Assembly (NCBI GenBank): GCA_052274345.1
Contig: DAVZGP010000004.1
Location: 62,001 to 126,000, forward strand
Direction: 5' to 3'
Origin: Clostridium_AD sp937920395
Lineage (GTDB): Bacteria > Bacillota > Clostridia > Clostridiales > Clostridiaceae
DNA: 64,000 bases
Under the pieces are notes generated by a model that saw only the letters and a program-made list of their open reading frames with translations, searched no databases and was not told the DNA's origin. Positions within the stretch are counted from its first letter, which is position 1; every line of letters starts with the position of its first letter. Shown here one piece after another: positions 8,227-15,961 of this stretch. Position numbers and translations under genes: made by a program.

Positions 8227-10374
8227 ATGAAAAAAATAAAACTTTCTAAAGAAAAATCTTTACTGTCATTAATATTATTATTATCCGCAATATTAAATTT
8301 TACTAATCTAGGCATAAATGGGTACTCAAATTCCTATTACGCTGCTGGTGTTAAAAGTATGACTATGAGTTTGAAAAATTTCTTCTTCGTATCTTTTGAC
8401 CCGGCAAGCTTTGTAACAATTGATAAACCTCCTCTAGGTTTTTGGCTTCAAGCTATTTCTGCTAAAATATTTGGATATAGTGGATGGAGCATTGTTCTTC
8501 CACAGGCTCTTGCAGGAGTGATCTCCGTTTGGGTAATATATAAAATTGTTAACAGATCTTTTGGAAGTACCGCCGGTCTTCTCTCAGCGCTATTCCTTGC
8601 AACAACTCCAATTTTTGTTGCAGTAAGCAGAAACAATACTTGCGATAACTTACTTGTTTTAACTCTATTGCTTGCATGTTGGGTTATTTCTATAGCAGCC
8701 GAGAAAGGTAAATTTAAATATCTTCTAATAGGACTTGCTATTGTGGGTATTGGTTTTAACATAAAAATGCTTCAAGCTTATATGGTTATTCCAGCTATAT
8801 ACTTGGTTTACCTTTTATCAAGTGCAATTTCTCTTAAAAAAAGAATAATTCATCTTATCTGCGGAACACTTGTATTACTTGTTGTTTCATTCTCATGGGC
8901 AATAGTTGTAGATTTAATACCTGCTGCAAACAGACCTTATGTTGGAAGTAGTACAAATAACTCAGAACTGGAACTTATAATTGGCCATAATGGACTAGAA
9001 CGACTTGGACTTGGAAGTACTACTGGTAGTGGTGGCAGTATGGGTACCAATAAAGGTCAATTTAAACCAACCACCACAGCAAATACAAACACAACTAATA
9101 ATTCTACTGTTAAATCTACGACGCAAAGTGCTTCTAGTAGTGCAACCTCTCAGGATGGAATGCAAGGTGGTACACCGCCTACAGGTACTAGACCTAGTGG
9201 GATGCCAAGTGGCGGCGGTCAAGGACAAGGCGGCAAATCCGGCGGTGGAGGTAATAGTAGCTTTGGTGGCACCGAACCAGCTAGTTTTTCAAGATTGTTT
9301 TCTAATAACGGTCTGTCTACTCAAATAATTTGGTTATTTCCTCTTGCAGTTTTCGGAATTCTCGCAGCAGCATTAAAGGAAAAATTCAAATTTGCTTTTA
9401 ATAACAATAGAAAATTGGATTTACTATTATGGTCAATGTGGTTGTTACCTGAATTTATATATTTCAGTTTCACAACGGGTTTATTTCACCCTTATTACTT
9501 AACTATGCTTGCTCCACCAATTGCAGCGCTTGCCGGAATTGGAATTGTTTCTATGTGGGAGCTTTACACTGAAAATACCTTAAAATCTTGGATTTTACCA
9601 GTAACACTTATTGTAGATGGAGCACTTCAGTTATTGATTTTATCTTACATGTACAGTACCTCTAGTATAACTAAGATTTTAATGATATCTCTATCTGTTT
9701 TATGTTTTGCATCTTCAATAATACTTATTATCATTAAAATAAAGAAAAATAATAATTTGAAGCTTTCAAAGATATTAGTAGCCACTGCTTTAATAGGACT
9801 TCTAATAACCCCTATAGTTTTATCTGTAACTACTTTATTTGGTGCAATGGGCTCAATGCCAGCTGCAGGACTAAGTATAATTTCTAGTTCTAAAAATGGA
9901 AATTCAAGCATGGGTGGATCAATGGGCGGCTCAGATAATTCTAGTTATGCGAAATTAACAAAATTCTTACAAGCTAATAAAACAACTGAAAAATATATTC
10001 TTGTGACTTCATCAACAAGTGGTGCAGCGGCGGATATAATAATTAAAACTGGCGAATCTGTAATGACTTGGGGCTTCTTTGGAACTGACAAAGCAATAAC
10101 ACTTGCTCAGTTTAAAACACTAGTTAAAAATGGAGAAGTTAGATATGTAATGGTTGGCGGTCAAGGTTCAACTAATGATGTCATGACATGGGCTAAAAAA
10201 GTTGGCACACTTGTTGCAGAAAGTAAATGGAAAGATACTACTACAACTACTATTCCAGCAGCAACTACTACAACTAAGACAACAACTTCTACTAAAAATG
10301 CAATGACTCAAAAATTTGGTGGTCAAAACTCTGAAGCACTATATGATTTAAAAGGCGTCGATACAACAAAATAA
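8227..10374 (+). CDS. GT39/ArnT-type polyprenyl-phosphate-sugar glycosyltransferase (YkcB-like)
   Basis: A 715-residue polytopic membrane enzyme of the GT-C fold. Near the N-terminus, residues 58-72 (DPASFVTIDKPPLGF) form the first-loop acidic motif of the ArnT/YkcB group. About 10-12 hydrophobic helices follow. A Gly/Ser/Thr/Met-rich region at about 262-350 lies before the conserved FSRLFSNNGLSTQIIW segment; such a glycine-rich insert is common in YkcB-like proteins. The C-terminal 150 residues are an extracytoplasmic domain with a Thr-rich tail. It should move a sugar from a polyprenyl phosphate donor to a surface acceptor, with the donor plausibly made by the GT2 enzyme at 14856, whose promoter matches this one. 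Confidence 0.85.
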   Translation: MKKIKLSKEKSLLSLILLLSAILNFTNLGINGYSNSYYAAGVKSMTMSLKNFFFVSFDPASFVTIDKPPLGFWLQAISAKIFGYSGWSIVLPQALAGVISVWVIYKIVNRSFGSTAGLLSALFLATTPIFVAVSRNNTCDNLLVLTLLLACWVISIAAEKGKFKYLLIGLAIVGIGFNIKMLQAYMVIPAIYLVYLLSSAISLKKRIIHLICGTLVLLVVSFSWAIVVDLIPAANRPYVGSSTNNSELELIIGHNGLERLGLGSTTGSGGSMGTNKGQFKPTTTANTNTTNNSTVKSTTQSASSSATSQDGMQGGTPPTGTRPSGMPSGGGQGQGGKSGGGGNSSFGGTEPASFSRLFSNNGLSTQIIWLFPLAVFGILAAALKEKFKFAFNNNRKLDLLLWSMWLLPEFIYFSFTTGLFHPYYLTMLAPPIAALAGIGIVSMWELYTENTLKSWILPVTLIVDGALQLLILSYMYSTSSITKILMISLSVLCFASSIILIIIKIKKNNNLKLSKILVATALIGLLITPIVLSVTTLFGAMGSMPAAGLSIISSSKNGNSSMGGSMGGSDNSSYAKLTKFLQANKTTEKYILVTSSTSGAAADIIIKTGESVMTWGFFGTDKAITLAQFKTLVKNGEVRYVMVGGQGSTNDVMTWAKKVGTLVAESKWKDTTTTTIPAATTTTKTTTSTKNAMTQKFGGQNSEALYDLKGVDTTK

Positions 10375-10398
10375 TATTAAACTCAATTAACCTTATTT

Positions 10399-10440
10399 AA
10401 AAGCAGATTCTATATGTCCACATATAGAATCTGCTTTTAT
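10399..10440 (+). terminator. Terminator after the GT39 gene
   Basis: A perfect stem of about 18 bp (arms 10399-10416 and 10421-10438) with a TCCA loop ends in TTTTAT. It lies 25 bases after the GT39 stop. The small gene at 10481 must be read by partial readthrough or by its own promoter. Confidence 0.88.
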
Positions 10441-10480
10441 TAAAAAAATATAAAGGAGCAAGAAAGATGAGGGTATATCG

Positions 10481-10741
10481 ATGAAAATAAAAAAGAACAT
10501 ATCAATATTAGTCTTAACACTTATAATAACTCTTTCAGGAATAATGGGAACCTTTGTATATGCATACAAATATACCGCAAGCCATGCAACAAGTAACAGT
10601 TCTTCTAAAATGGTAAATGGTAAAATGCAACAAGGTAATTTTAATAAAAAAGGTGATACAAGACCTCAAGGTAATTTTAAAAATAAAAGTGGTACTAAAC
10701 CTAATGGAAATCCTCCAACTGGAGATTTCAAAAATAAATAA
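10481..10741 (+). CDS. Small secreted or membrane-anchored low-complexity protein
   Basis: The product has 86 residues. Residues 1-28 are a signal-type or anchor helix (MKIKKN then a hydrophobic run ending in YAY). The rest is hydrophilic and rich in Asn, Lys, Gly and Pro, with QGNF repeats and a PPTGDFKNK end. No family is recognised. Its start overlaps the stop of a five-codon open frame (10467-10484, MRVYR) that has the better ribosome site AAGGAG; this may couple or tune translation. It is followed 21 bases later by the GT-C gene at 10763. The PPTG motif also occurs in the insert of the GT39 enzyme. It might be a glycosylation substrate or accessory subunit, which is speculative. Confidence 0.6.
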   Translation: MKIKKNISILVLTLIITLSGIMGTFVYAYKYTASHATSNSSSKMVNGKMQQGNFNKKGDTRPQGNFKNKSGTKPNGNPPTGDFKNK

Positions 10742-10762
10742 ACTAAGCTCAGGAGGAGATTT

Positions 10763-11914
10763 ATGGATAAGAATAAAGAATTTTTAAAAAAGTTTATTAT
10801 ATTAGCATGTATCATATGGCTTGCATTAATTGTTAGAATTCACGGCCTACCTTTTGCAAGTCAGGACTATACTGCCTTTGTAAGCCGCTGGTTTGATACT
10901 ATAAAAACAGGTGGTGGTTTTAGCTCTTTAAAAAACTCAATGGGTGATTACACCCCGCCATATATGTACTTATTAACACTAGGCACATACACAAGTATAA
11001 ATAAGTTGTTTTATGTAAAAATGACAACTTTTGTTTTTGAAATAATGACTGCTTTTTTCGTTATGAAAATTGTTAATATTAAATATAGAAATGAAAAAGC
11101 TAACTATCTAGCTTTTGGACTTCTACTTTTTATCCCAACAGTTATATTTAACGGATCTGTATGGGCTCAATGCGATATAATATTTACTTCCTTTGTTATT
11201 GGTTCTATCTATTATATTTTGCGTGAAAAACCAATCACATCATTAATATTTTATGGCATTGCAGTATCCTTTAAACTCCAAGCAATCTTTTTACTACCAT
11301 TATTCGGTATTTTGTTGTTTAAACATAGGATTAAAATATATCATCTACTACTTTTACCCATATCCTATTTGTTTCTAAGCATACCCAGTTTAATTGTTGG
11401 CAGACCATTAAAAGATATTTTGCTTATTTATATTAATCAATCCAGTGAATATAAAAATCTAACCTCTAACGCACCTTCAATATATCAATGGTTTCCTAGC
11501 AATTTATTTAGCAATACAACCCTTATAAGTAATATTGGAATTATATTTACCCTTGTGGTTGTTCTTATTATCTTTTATGTAAGCATTAAATATATAAAAG
11601 TTATTAAGTATGATAATATTATAGAATTATCCCTATTATTTTCTATAATTATTCCATTTTTGTTACCACATATGCATGAGAGGTATTTCTTTATGGCAGA
11701 CATAATTTCACTACTATATGCCTTTTCTTTTCCAAAGAAATTTTATATAGCTATAATAATACCTTTAGCTTCATTAGTATGTTATCTACCATTTTTATAT
11801 AACGCATCAACTAATTTTATAATTGCAGCTTCTGTAGTGTTGTTTCTAGTTATAATCGATTTAATTTACTCATTTAAAATTCATTTAGTTAATGAGCAAG
11901 GAAATTATAAATAA
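10763..11914 (+). CDS. GT-C mannosyltransferase-like membrane protein (Gpi18/COG5542-like)
   Basis: A 383-residue membrane protein with about ten helices and the luminal first-loop motif typical of GT-C enzymes (SQDYTAFVSRWFDTIK near residues 33-48, with the conserved Asp). GDYTPPYMYLL, WAQCDIIFTSF and MHERYFFMADI are further motifs of the Gpi18-like (COG5542) branch. Members transfer hexoses from polyprenyl phosphate donors on the outer membrane face. It sits 21 bases after the small secreted protein, with GGAGGAG before the ATG. Together with the GT39 enzyme it suggests a multi-step surface glycan or protein glycosylation route. The acceptor is unknown. Confidence 0.8.
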   Translation: MDKNKEFLKKFIILACIIWLALIVRIHGLPFASQDYTAFVSRWFDTIKTGGGFSSLKNSMGDYTPPYMYLLTLGTYTSINKLFYVKMTTFVFEIMTAFFVMKIVNIKYRNEKANYLAFGLLLFIPTVIFNGSVWAQCDIIFTSFVIGSIYYILREKPITSLIFYGIAVSFKLQAIFLLPLFGILLFKHRIKIYHLLLLPISYLFLSIPSLIVGRPLKDILLIYINQSSEYKNLTSNAPSIYQWFPSNLFSNTTLISNIGIIFTLVVVLIIFYVSIKYIKVIKYDNIIELSLLFSIIIPFLLPHMHERYFFMADIISLLYAFSFPKKFYIAIIIPLASLVCYLPFLYNASTNFIIAASVVLFLVIIDLIYSFKIHLVNEQGNYK

Positions 11915-11958
11915 AGTATGTATACCACAATCTTATGTTCACATTGTGTTTGCAATTG

Positions 11959-12000
11959 CCACAGCTTTCCCACATTATTGCCACATATCTACGGTATACT
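11959..12000 (+). promoter_or_regulatory. Triple 11-bp repeat with -10 box upstream of the broken FlxA-like gene
   Basis: CCACAGC (11959), CCACATT (11970) and CCACATA (11981) recur with exact 11-bp spacing, and TATACT follows at 11995. The repeats cover the position of a -35 box, as at OmpR/PhoB-class activated promoters. The last half-site resembles the TCACATA sites at 8049 and 14740, so the same regulator may bind, less certainly. Confidence 0.42.
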
Positions 12001-12021
12001 TAGACAATCTATATTAGGTAA

Positions 12022-12264
12022 ATAAATGCTATTAGTTCAAGCAAGGATGATGAAAAAACAAAAACGGCCAAAGCTTTAGTTATTGAAGCTAAAATACAGC
12101 AAATCGAATCACAAATTGCTCAAAAGCAATCTGGAAAAACAGAGCAAACATCTAGTACGGAGCAAACATCAAAAACTAACGATAGTAGTTTAAACCTTTT
12201 AAAAAGTAGTTCTACAAAATCTACTAATTCTACTAGTGATAACATACTTGATGTGTACGCTTAA
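12022..12264 (+). pseudogene. Remnant of a FlxA-like coiled-coil protein lacking a start
   Basis: An open frame of 80 sense codons ends at TAA 12264 and is preceded by an in-frame TAA at 12019. It has no ATG, GTG or TTG with a ribosome site near its start. The translation begins AISSSKDDEKTKTAKAL and continues IEAKIQQIESQIAQKQ, then a Ser/Thr/Gln-rich tail ending LDVYA. The KIQQIESQIAQ heptads resemble FlxA-like proteins of Clostridia, which usually have an N-terminal serine-rich segment missing here. A promoter-like region lies upstream and a good terminator at 12283 downstream, so the gene was probably complete once. It may instead be frameshifted near 12026, where an ATG opens a different frame. 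Confidence 0.5.
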
Positions 12265-12282
12265 TAAAGATAAAGCATCTAA

Positions 12283-12320
12283 AAAATAACCAACAAATTA
12301 AATTGTTGGTTATTTTTTCT
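12283..12320 (+). terminator. Terminator after the FlxA-like remnant
   Basis: The 13-bp stem AAAATAACCAACA (12283-12295) and its complement (12304-12316) is followed by T-rich sequence. It lies 18 bases after the stop of the remnant frame. Confidence 0.8.
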
Positions 12321-12442
12321 TTTTGATAATATTCCTTATTTATTTGCATTATTATACTATGAGCAATTCTATGTAACCCATAATTATTTCTGACCATATA
12401 ATATACTGTGCCATAAATACTTGTTTATTAGGAGGTTTTTAC

Positions 12443-13528
12443 ATGAAAGGTAAATATAAAATTTGCGTATATGCAATCTGCAAAAATGAAGAACAGTTTG
12501 TTGACCGCTTTATGGATCATGTTAGTAACGCTGATGTTGTTATAGTTGTAGATACTGGCTCTACTGATGATACAATTAATAAGCTAAAAGAAAGAGGTGC
12601 TGTTGTTTATTCTATAAATGCTACCCCCTTTCGATTTGATTACTCAAGAAATGAATGTTTAAAATTTATTCCAGAATATATGGATATATGTGTATCTTCA
12701 GATCTTGATGATGTAATTGAGGATGGTTGGAGAGAGCATTTAGAAAATGCATGGACAAAAGAAACCACAAGAGGATCATATCTATATAATTGGAGCATTA
12801 ATGCTGATGGTACGCCCGCCGTTCAATATACTTGGTCAAGAATTCACTCAAGGCATGGTTATAAATGGATATATCCAACACATGAAATCTTAGAATATAT
12901 AGGTGAAGGTGAAGAAAATCAAGTATATATTAAGGGACTAGTGTACAACCATTACCCTGATGTTAACAAAAATAGAAGTTTAAATCTTCCATTATTAAAA
13001 TTAGCCGTGGAAGAAAATCCTAACAATAGTAGAAATTTGTATTATCTTGGTCGCGAGTATATGTTTGCTAATAGCTGGGATGATTGCATTTTAACCTTAA
13101 AAGAGTATTTAGCATTACCAACATCAACTTGGGAAGATGAAAGATCCTCTTCCATGAGATTTATTGGAAAATCATATTTTGAAAAAGCTGAAATAATAAA
13201 TGCTAAAAAATGGTTCCATAAAGCAATAAGTGAATCTATTTCCTCAAGAGAGCCTTATATAGACCTCTCTTTACTAGCATACAGCGAGGAAGATTGGTGT
13301 AGTGTTTATTATTATGCCAATGAAGCATTAAAAATCAAAGAGAAATCATTTGACTTTGCTAACGATGCAAATGCTTGGGACTATACACCTTATGATTTGG
13401 CAGCTTTAGGCTGTTACCATTTAAATATGCTAGATAAAGCGATAGAATTCTCAAAGCTTGCAATTAATCTTTCGCCTAATGATGAAAGATTATTGAATAA
13501 TCATAAAATATATTTAGATAGCTTATAA
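12443..13528 (+). CDS. GT2 glycosyltransferase with C-terminal TPR-like repeats
   Basis: The 361-residue soluble protein starts with a GT-A fold of family 2 (about 5-180): the nucleotide-binding VVDTGSTDDT at 35-44 and a DxD-type SSDLDD at about 85-90. Residues about 195-355 are helical pairs of TPR type (for example NLYYLGREYMFANSWDDCI, AIEFSKLAINLSPNDERLL). This architecture resembles SunS-like protein glycosyltransferases, where TPRs hold the protein acceptor. The gene has AGGAGG 8 bases before ATG. It lies immediately upstream of a collagen-like gene, and glycosylation of that protein is a reasonable guess, since BclA-type collagen regions are known to carry glycans on threonine. Confidence 0.8.
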   Translation: MKGKYKICVYAICKNEEQFVDRFMDHVSNADVVIVVDTGSTDDTINKLKERGAVVYSINATPFRFDYSRNECLKFIPEYMDICVSSDLDDVIEDGWREHLENAWTKETTRGSYLYNWSINADGTPAVQYTWSRIHSRHGYKWIYPTHEILEYIGEGEENQVYIKGLVYNHYPDVNKNRSLNLPLLKLAVEENPNNSRNLYYLGREYMFANSWDDCILTLKEYLALPTSTWEDERSSSMRFIGKSYFEKAEIINAKKWFHKAISESISSREPYIDLSLLAYSEEDWCSVYYYANEALKIKEKSFDFANDANAWDYTPYDLAALGCYHLNMLDKAIEFSKLAINLSPNDERLLNNHKIYLDSL

Positions 13529-13622
13529 ACTTATTTATTTTACTTTCATCGTTTAGAAATATAGATTATAATTTAATCTATATTTTTTTGAATTGATTAA
13601 ATTCTTACTATCTCTGTTTAAC

Positions 13623-13649
13623 ACAAAAACGAAGTATCCGCATACTATG
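13623..13649 (+). promoter_or_regulatory. Sigma-K-like promoter candidate of the collagen-like gene
   Basis: AC at 13623, then 16 bases, then CATACTATG at 13641 resembles the mother-cell sigma-K consensus (AC-N16/17-CATANNNTA) with one mismatch at the second-last base. The spacing fits and the downstream gene is a spore-surface type. The call rests on a short degenerate consensus. Confidence 0.35.
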
Positions 13650-13655
13650 TATAGA

Positions 13656-13686
13656 AAGTACAAGCTTTATATAAAAAAGTACAAGC
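13656..13686 (+). promoter_or_regulatory. Two SpoIIID-like direct repeats upstream of the collagen-like gene
   Basis: AAGTACAAGC occurs exactly at 13656 and again at 13677, 21 bp (two helical turns) apart. It matches nine of ten positions of the SpoIIID consensus WWRRACARNY. If the sigma-K-like promoter at 13623 is used, the sites lie just downstream of the start and would suit repression. Confidence 0.4.
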
Positions 13687-13757
13687 ATACTAATAAAAGA
13701 GAATAAAACGTTTTAAATAAATATAGAAAATATTATCAATAAGGAAGGTGTCTAATA

Positions 13758-14648
13758 TTGATTAAAAATAAATCAGATGAAACTTATGACTATTTTACTC
13801 CGCCCAAAAACGATTGTTATGACAAACAAGATTCTTGTAAAAAACATGATCCTTGTAAAAAACACGATCCTTGTGATCCTTGCCATCCAAAATGTATAGT
13901 TGGACCAACTGGCCCGACTGGTCCAATTGGACCTACTGGACGAACTGGCCCTACTGGTCCTGCTGGAGAAACTGGTCCTACTGGACGAACTGGCCCTACT
14001 GGTCCCGCTGGAGCAACCGGTCCTACTGGACGAACTGGTCCTGCTGGTCCTGCTGGTCCCGCTGGCCCTAATGGTACTAACGGAACTAATGGAACTAACG
14101 GAGCCACTGGCCCTGCTGGCCCTTCTGGCACTAATGGTGCTACCGGACCTACTGGTCCTGCTGGCCCCGCTGGTCCTACTGGTCCTACTGGTCCTACTGG
14201 TCCTGCTGGCCCCACTGGAGCTACTGGTCCTGGTTTTAATTCGTATTTAAATGGTGTTATAACAACAAATAAAATATCTATTCCAGTTGGAGGCACTATT
14301 ATTTATGATACTGTAAATGTTGTAGGTACAGATTTAAGCTACAATTCAACAACAGGTATATTTACAGTTAATAAAACAGGCCTTTATACAATCGACTGGA
14401 AGATGTCTGTTACTCCAAATCCTTTAACCACTGCTATAGAAATTGATTTGCAAAAATCACCTTCAACCTTTATTGCTGGTATATCTATTACAGTAACAAA
14501 TCCAACAGTAACTGGTTCTAATGTAATTTATCAAGCAACAGCAGGAGATAATTTTAGATTTGTAAACAATTCAAATGGCCCAGTTAGTATAGTACTTGCA
14601 GGTTTAGTTGGACCTATTGGAACATTATCTATTTTAAGAACTGCTTAA
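13758..14648 (+). CDS. BclA-like collagen-repeat spore-surface protein
   Basis: The 296-residue protein has three parts. Residues 1-48 form a Cys/His/Asp/Lys-rich head with KKHDPC repeats. Residues 49-158 are uninterrupted Gly-X-Y triplets (mostly GPT, GPA, GRT, and a GTN run). Residues 160-296 form a C-terminal beta-rich domain resembling the BclA/C1q-like trimerising head. The start is TTG at 13758 with GGAAGGTG seven bases before it. Such proteins form the hair-like nap of the exosporium in Bacillus and Clostridia. Threonine-rich triplets are typical O-glycosylation sites. SpoIIID-like and sigma-K-like elements upstream support mother-cell expression. The GC-rich repeat DNA differs from its AT-rich surroundings because of Gly/Pro codons. 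Confidence 0.88.
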   Translation: MIKNKSDETYDYFTPPKNDCYDKQDSCKKHDPCKKHDPCDPCHPKCIVGPTGPTGPIGPTGRTGPTGPAGETGPTGRTGPTGPAGATGPTGRTGPAGPAGPAGPNGTNGTNGTNGATGPAGPSGTNGATGPTGPAGPAGPTGPTGPTGPAGPTGATGPGFNSYLNGVITTNKISIPVGGTIIYDTVNVVGTDLSYNSTTGIFTVNKTGLYTIDWKMSVTPNPLTTAIEIDLQKSPSTFIAGISITVTNPTVTGSNVIYQATAGDNFRFVNNSNGPVSIVLAGLVGPIGTLSILRTA

Positions 14649-14700
14649 TAAAATCAATTTTTGTTTAGTCCTAACAATTTATAAATAATTTTATTACCTT

Positions 14701-14733
14701 AAAAGGTTGCCTATTATCGGCAACCTTTTATTT
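14701..14733 (+). terminator. Terminator after the collagen-like gene
   Basis: The stem AAAAGGTTGCC / GGCAACCTTTT (14701-14711 and 14719-14729) is followed by ATTT. It lies 52 bases after the stop and directly before the operator at 14740. Confidence 0.85.
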
Positions 14734-14739
14734 GAGTTA

Positions 14740-14794
14740 TCACATAAAGTTCACATATTGATTTGATACTGATTCTACAATTTACCCTTATAAT
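14740..14794 (+). promoter_or_regulatory. Promoter/operator of the GT2 gene with TCACATA repeats
   Basis: TCACATA at 14740 and 14751, TTTGATA in phase at 14762 and TATAAT at 14789 repeat the layout upstream of the GT39 gene (8049-8103) base for base in spacing. The surrounding bases are also similar, so the two promoters are probably controlled together. Confidence 0.6.
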
Positions 14795-14855
14795 TTTAAT
14801 TATAGAGAAACATTAAAAGCGAATTTAAAAATATAATTTGAAGGGAATGATAACA

Positions 14856-15884
14856 ATGAGTAATGGGATTATTTATTCAGTAGTAGTACCTTTATATAAT
14901 GAAGAACTTGTTATAGATGAGAGTTATAAAAGATTAAAATCTGTTATGGATAATGCAAACGGAAATTATGAAATTCTATTTGTTAATGATGGTAGTCATG
15001 ATGCGACAAGAAATAAAGTCGAAAACATATGCAGAATAGACAAAAATATAAAACTTATAAATTTTTCAAGAAATTTTGGACATCAAGCTGCCATCACTGC
15101 AGGAATGAAGCAGGCAATAGGTGATGCTGTTGTAGTAATAGATGCTGATCTTCAAGACCCACCTGAAGCAATACTCGACATGATATCAAAATGGAAAGAA
15201 GGTTATGATGTAGTCTATGGGAAAAGGGTCAAAAGGGTTGGCGAAACCTTTTTTAAAAAGTTCACATCTAGTGTATACTACAGACTACTAAAAAGCATGA
15301 CAACTATAGATATTCCAGTTGATACTGGAGATTTTAGACTTATTGACAGAAAAGTATGTGATGCTCTTAATTCATTACCAGAAAAGAACAGATATATAAG
15401 AGGTTTGGTTAGTTGGATTGGGTACAAACAAACATTTGTAAAATTTGTACGTAAAGAAAGATTTGCCGGCGAAACAAAATATTCTCTTAAAAAGATGTTT
15501 ACATTAGCATTTGACGGAATAACTTCATTTTCTTATAAGCCATTGGTAATTGATGGATACTTTGGCGTCTTCAGTGGCTTAATAGGAACTGTTTTATTAA
15601 TTAGCACTATCGTAACCTCTATGATCAATAAAAGTGCTATATTAAACTTAGGTTTAATCCTTTCAATTAGCCTTATGATGTTTGGCTTAATGTTCTGCTT
15701 TATGGCTATTATGGGACAATATATTGCAAGAATTTCTGATGAGAGTAAAAATAGACCTTTATATATTGTGTCAAGCACATTAAGCTATAAAGAACTTAAA
15801 AACACTGTGACTTTTAAAGGAAATAGATCACCTGAAATATACGATTTGAAAATAACTTCAAAAGGTGAAGCCATAGGTAATTAA
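14856..15884 (+). CDS. Polyprenyl-phosphate glycosyltransferase, GT2 (YkcC/GtrB/DPM-like)
   Basis: The 342-residue enzyme has a GT2 catalytic domain (about 5-230) with VVPLYNEE, FVNDGSHD, the metal-binding DADLQDPPE and a later RFAGETKYSLKKM motif, then two C-terminal membrane helices (about 232-255 and 262-290). This is the DPM1/GtrB/YkcC architecture, which loads a sugar from UDP- or GDP-sugar onto undecaprenyl phosphate at the inner membrane face. The start is the ATG at 14856 because AAGGGA lies nine bases before it; a TTG at 14838 lacks a ribosome site. It should supply donor lipid to the GT-C enzymes at 8227 and 10763. YkcB and YkcC are neighbours in Bacillus. Confidence 0.87.
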   Translation: MSNGIIYSVVVPLYNEELVIDESYKRLKSVMDNANGNYEILFVNDGSHDATRNKVENICRIDKNIKLINFSRNFGHQAAITAGMKQAIGDAVVVIDADLQDPPEAILDMISKWKEGYDVVYGKRVKRVGETFFKKFTSSVYYRLLKSMTTIDIPVDTGDFRLIDRKVCDALNSLPEKNRYIRGLVSWIGYKQTFVKFVRKERFAGETKYSLKKMFTLAFDGITSFSYKPLVIDGYFGVFSGLIGTVLLISTIVTSMINKSAILNLGLILSISLMMFGLMFCFMAIMGQYIARISDESKNRPLYIVSSTLSYKELKNTVTFKGNRSPEIYDLKITSKGEAIGN

Positions 15885-15903
15885 GTAGACCTCATATTTA
15901 CAA

Positions 15904-15952
15904 GAATCCTCCTATAAATGATGTATGCATCATTTATAGGAGGATTTTTTTA
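15904..15952 (+). terminator. Terminator after the GT2 gene
   Basis: A stem of about 18 bp, arms near 15905-15922 and 15928-15945, is followed by TTTTTT. It lies about 20 bases after the stop. Confidence 0.9.
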
Positions 15953-15961
15953 CTCAATATG

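Noticed and set aside
9005..9328. A 107-codon open frame within the Gly/Ser-rich insert of the GT39 gene
   Set aside because: It is a shadow in another frame of a low-complexity coding stretch, with no ribosome site and no recognisable protein features.
13817..14296. A 159-codon proline/valine-rich open frame on the minus strand
   Set aside because: It is the complement of the Gly-X-Y repeats of the collagen gene. It has no ribosome site and its composition is explained by the repeat.
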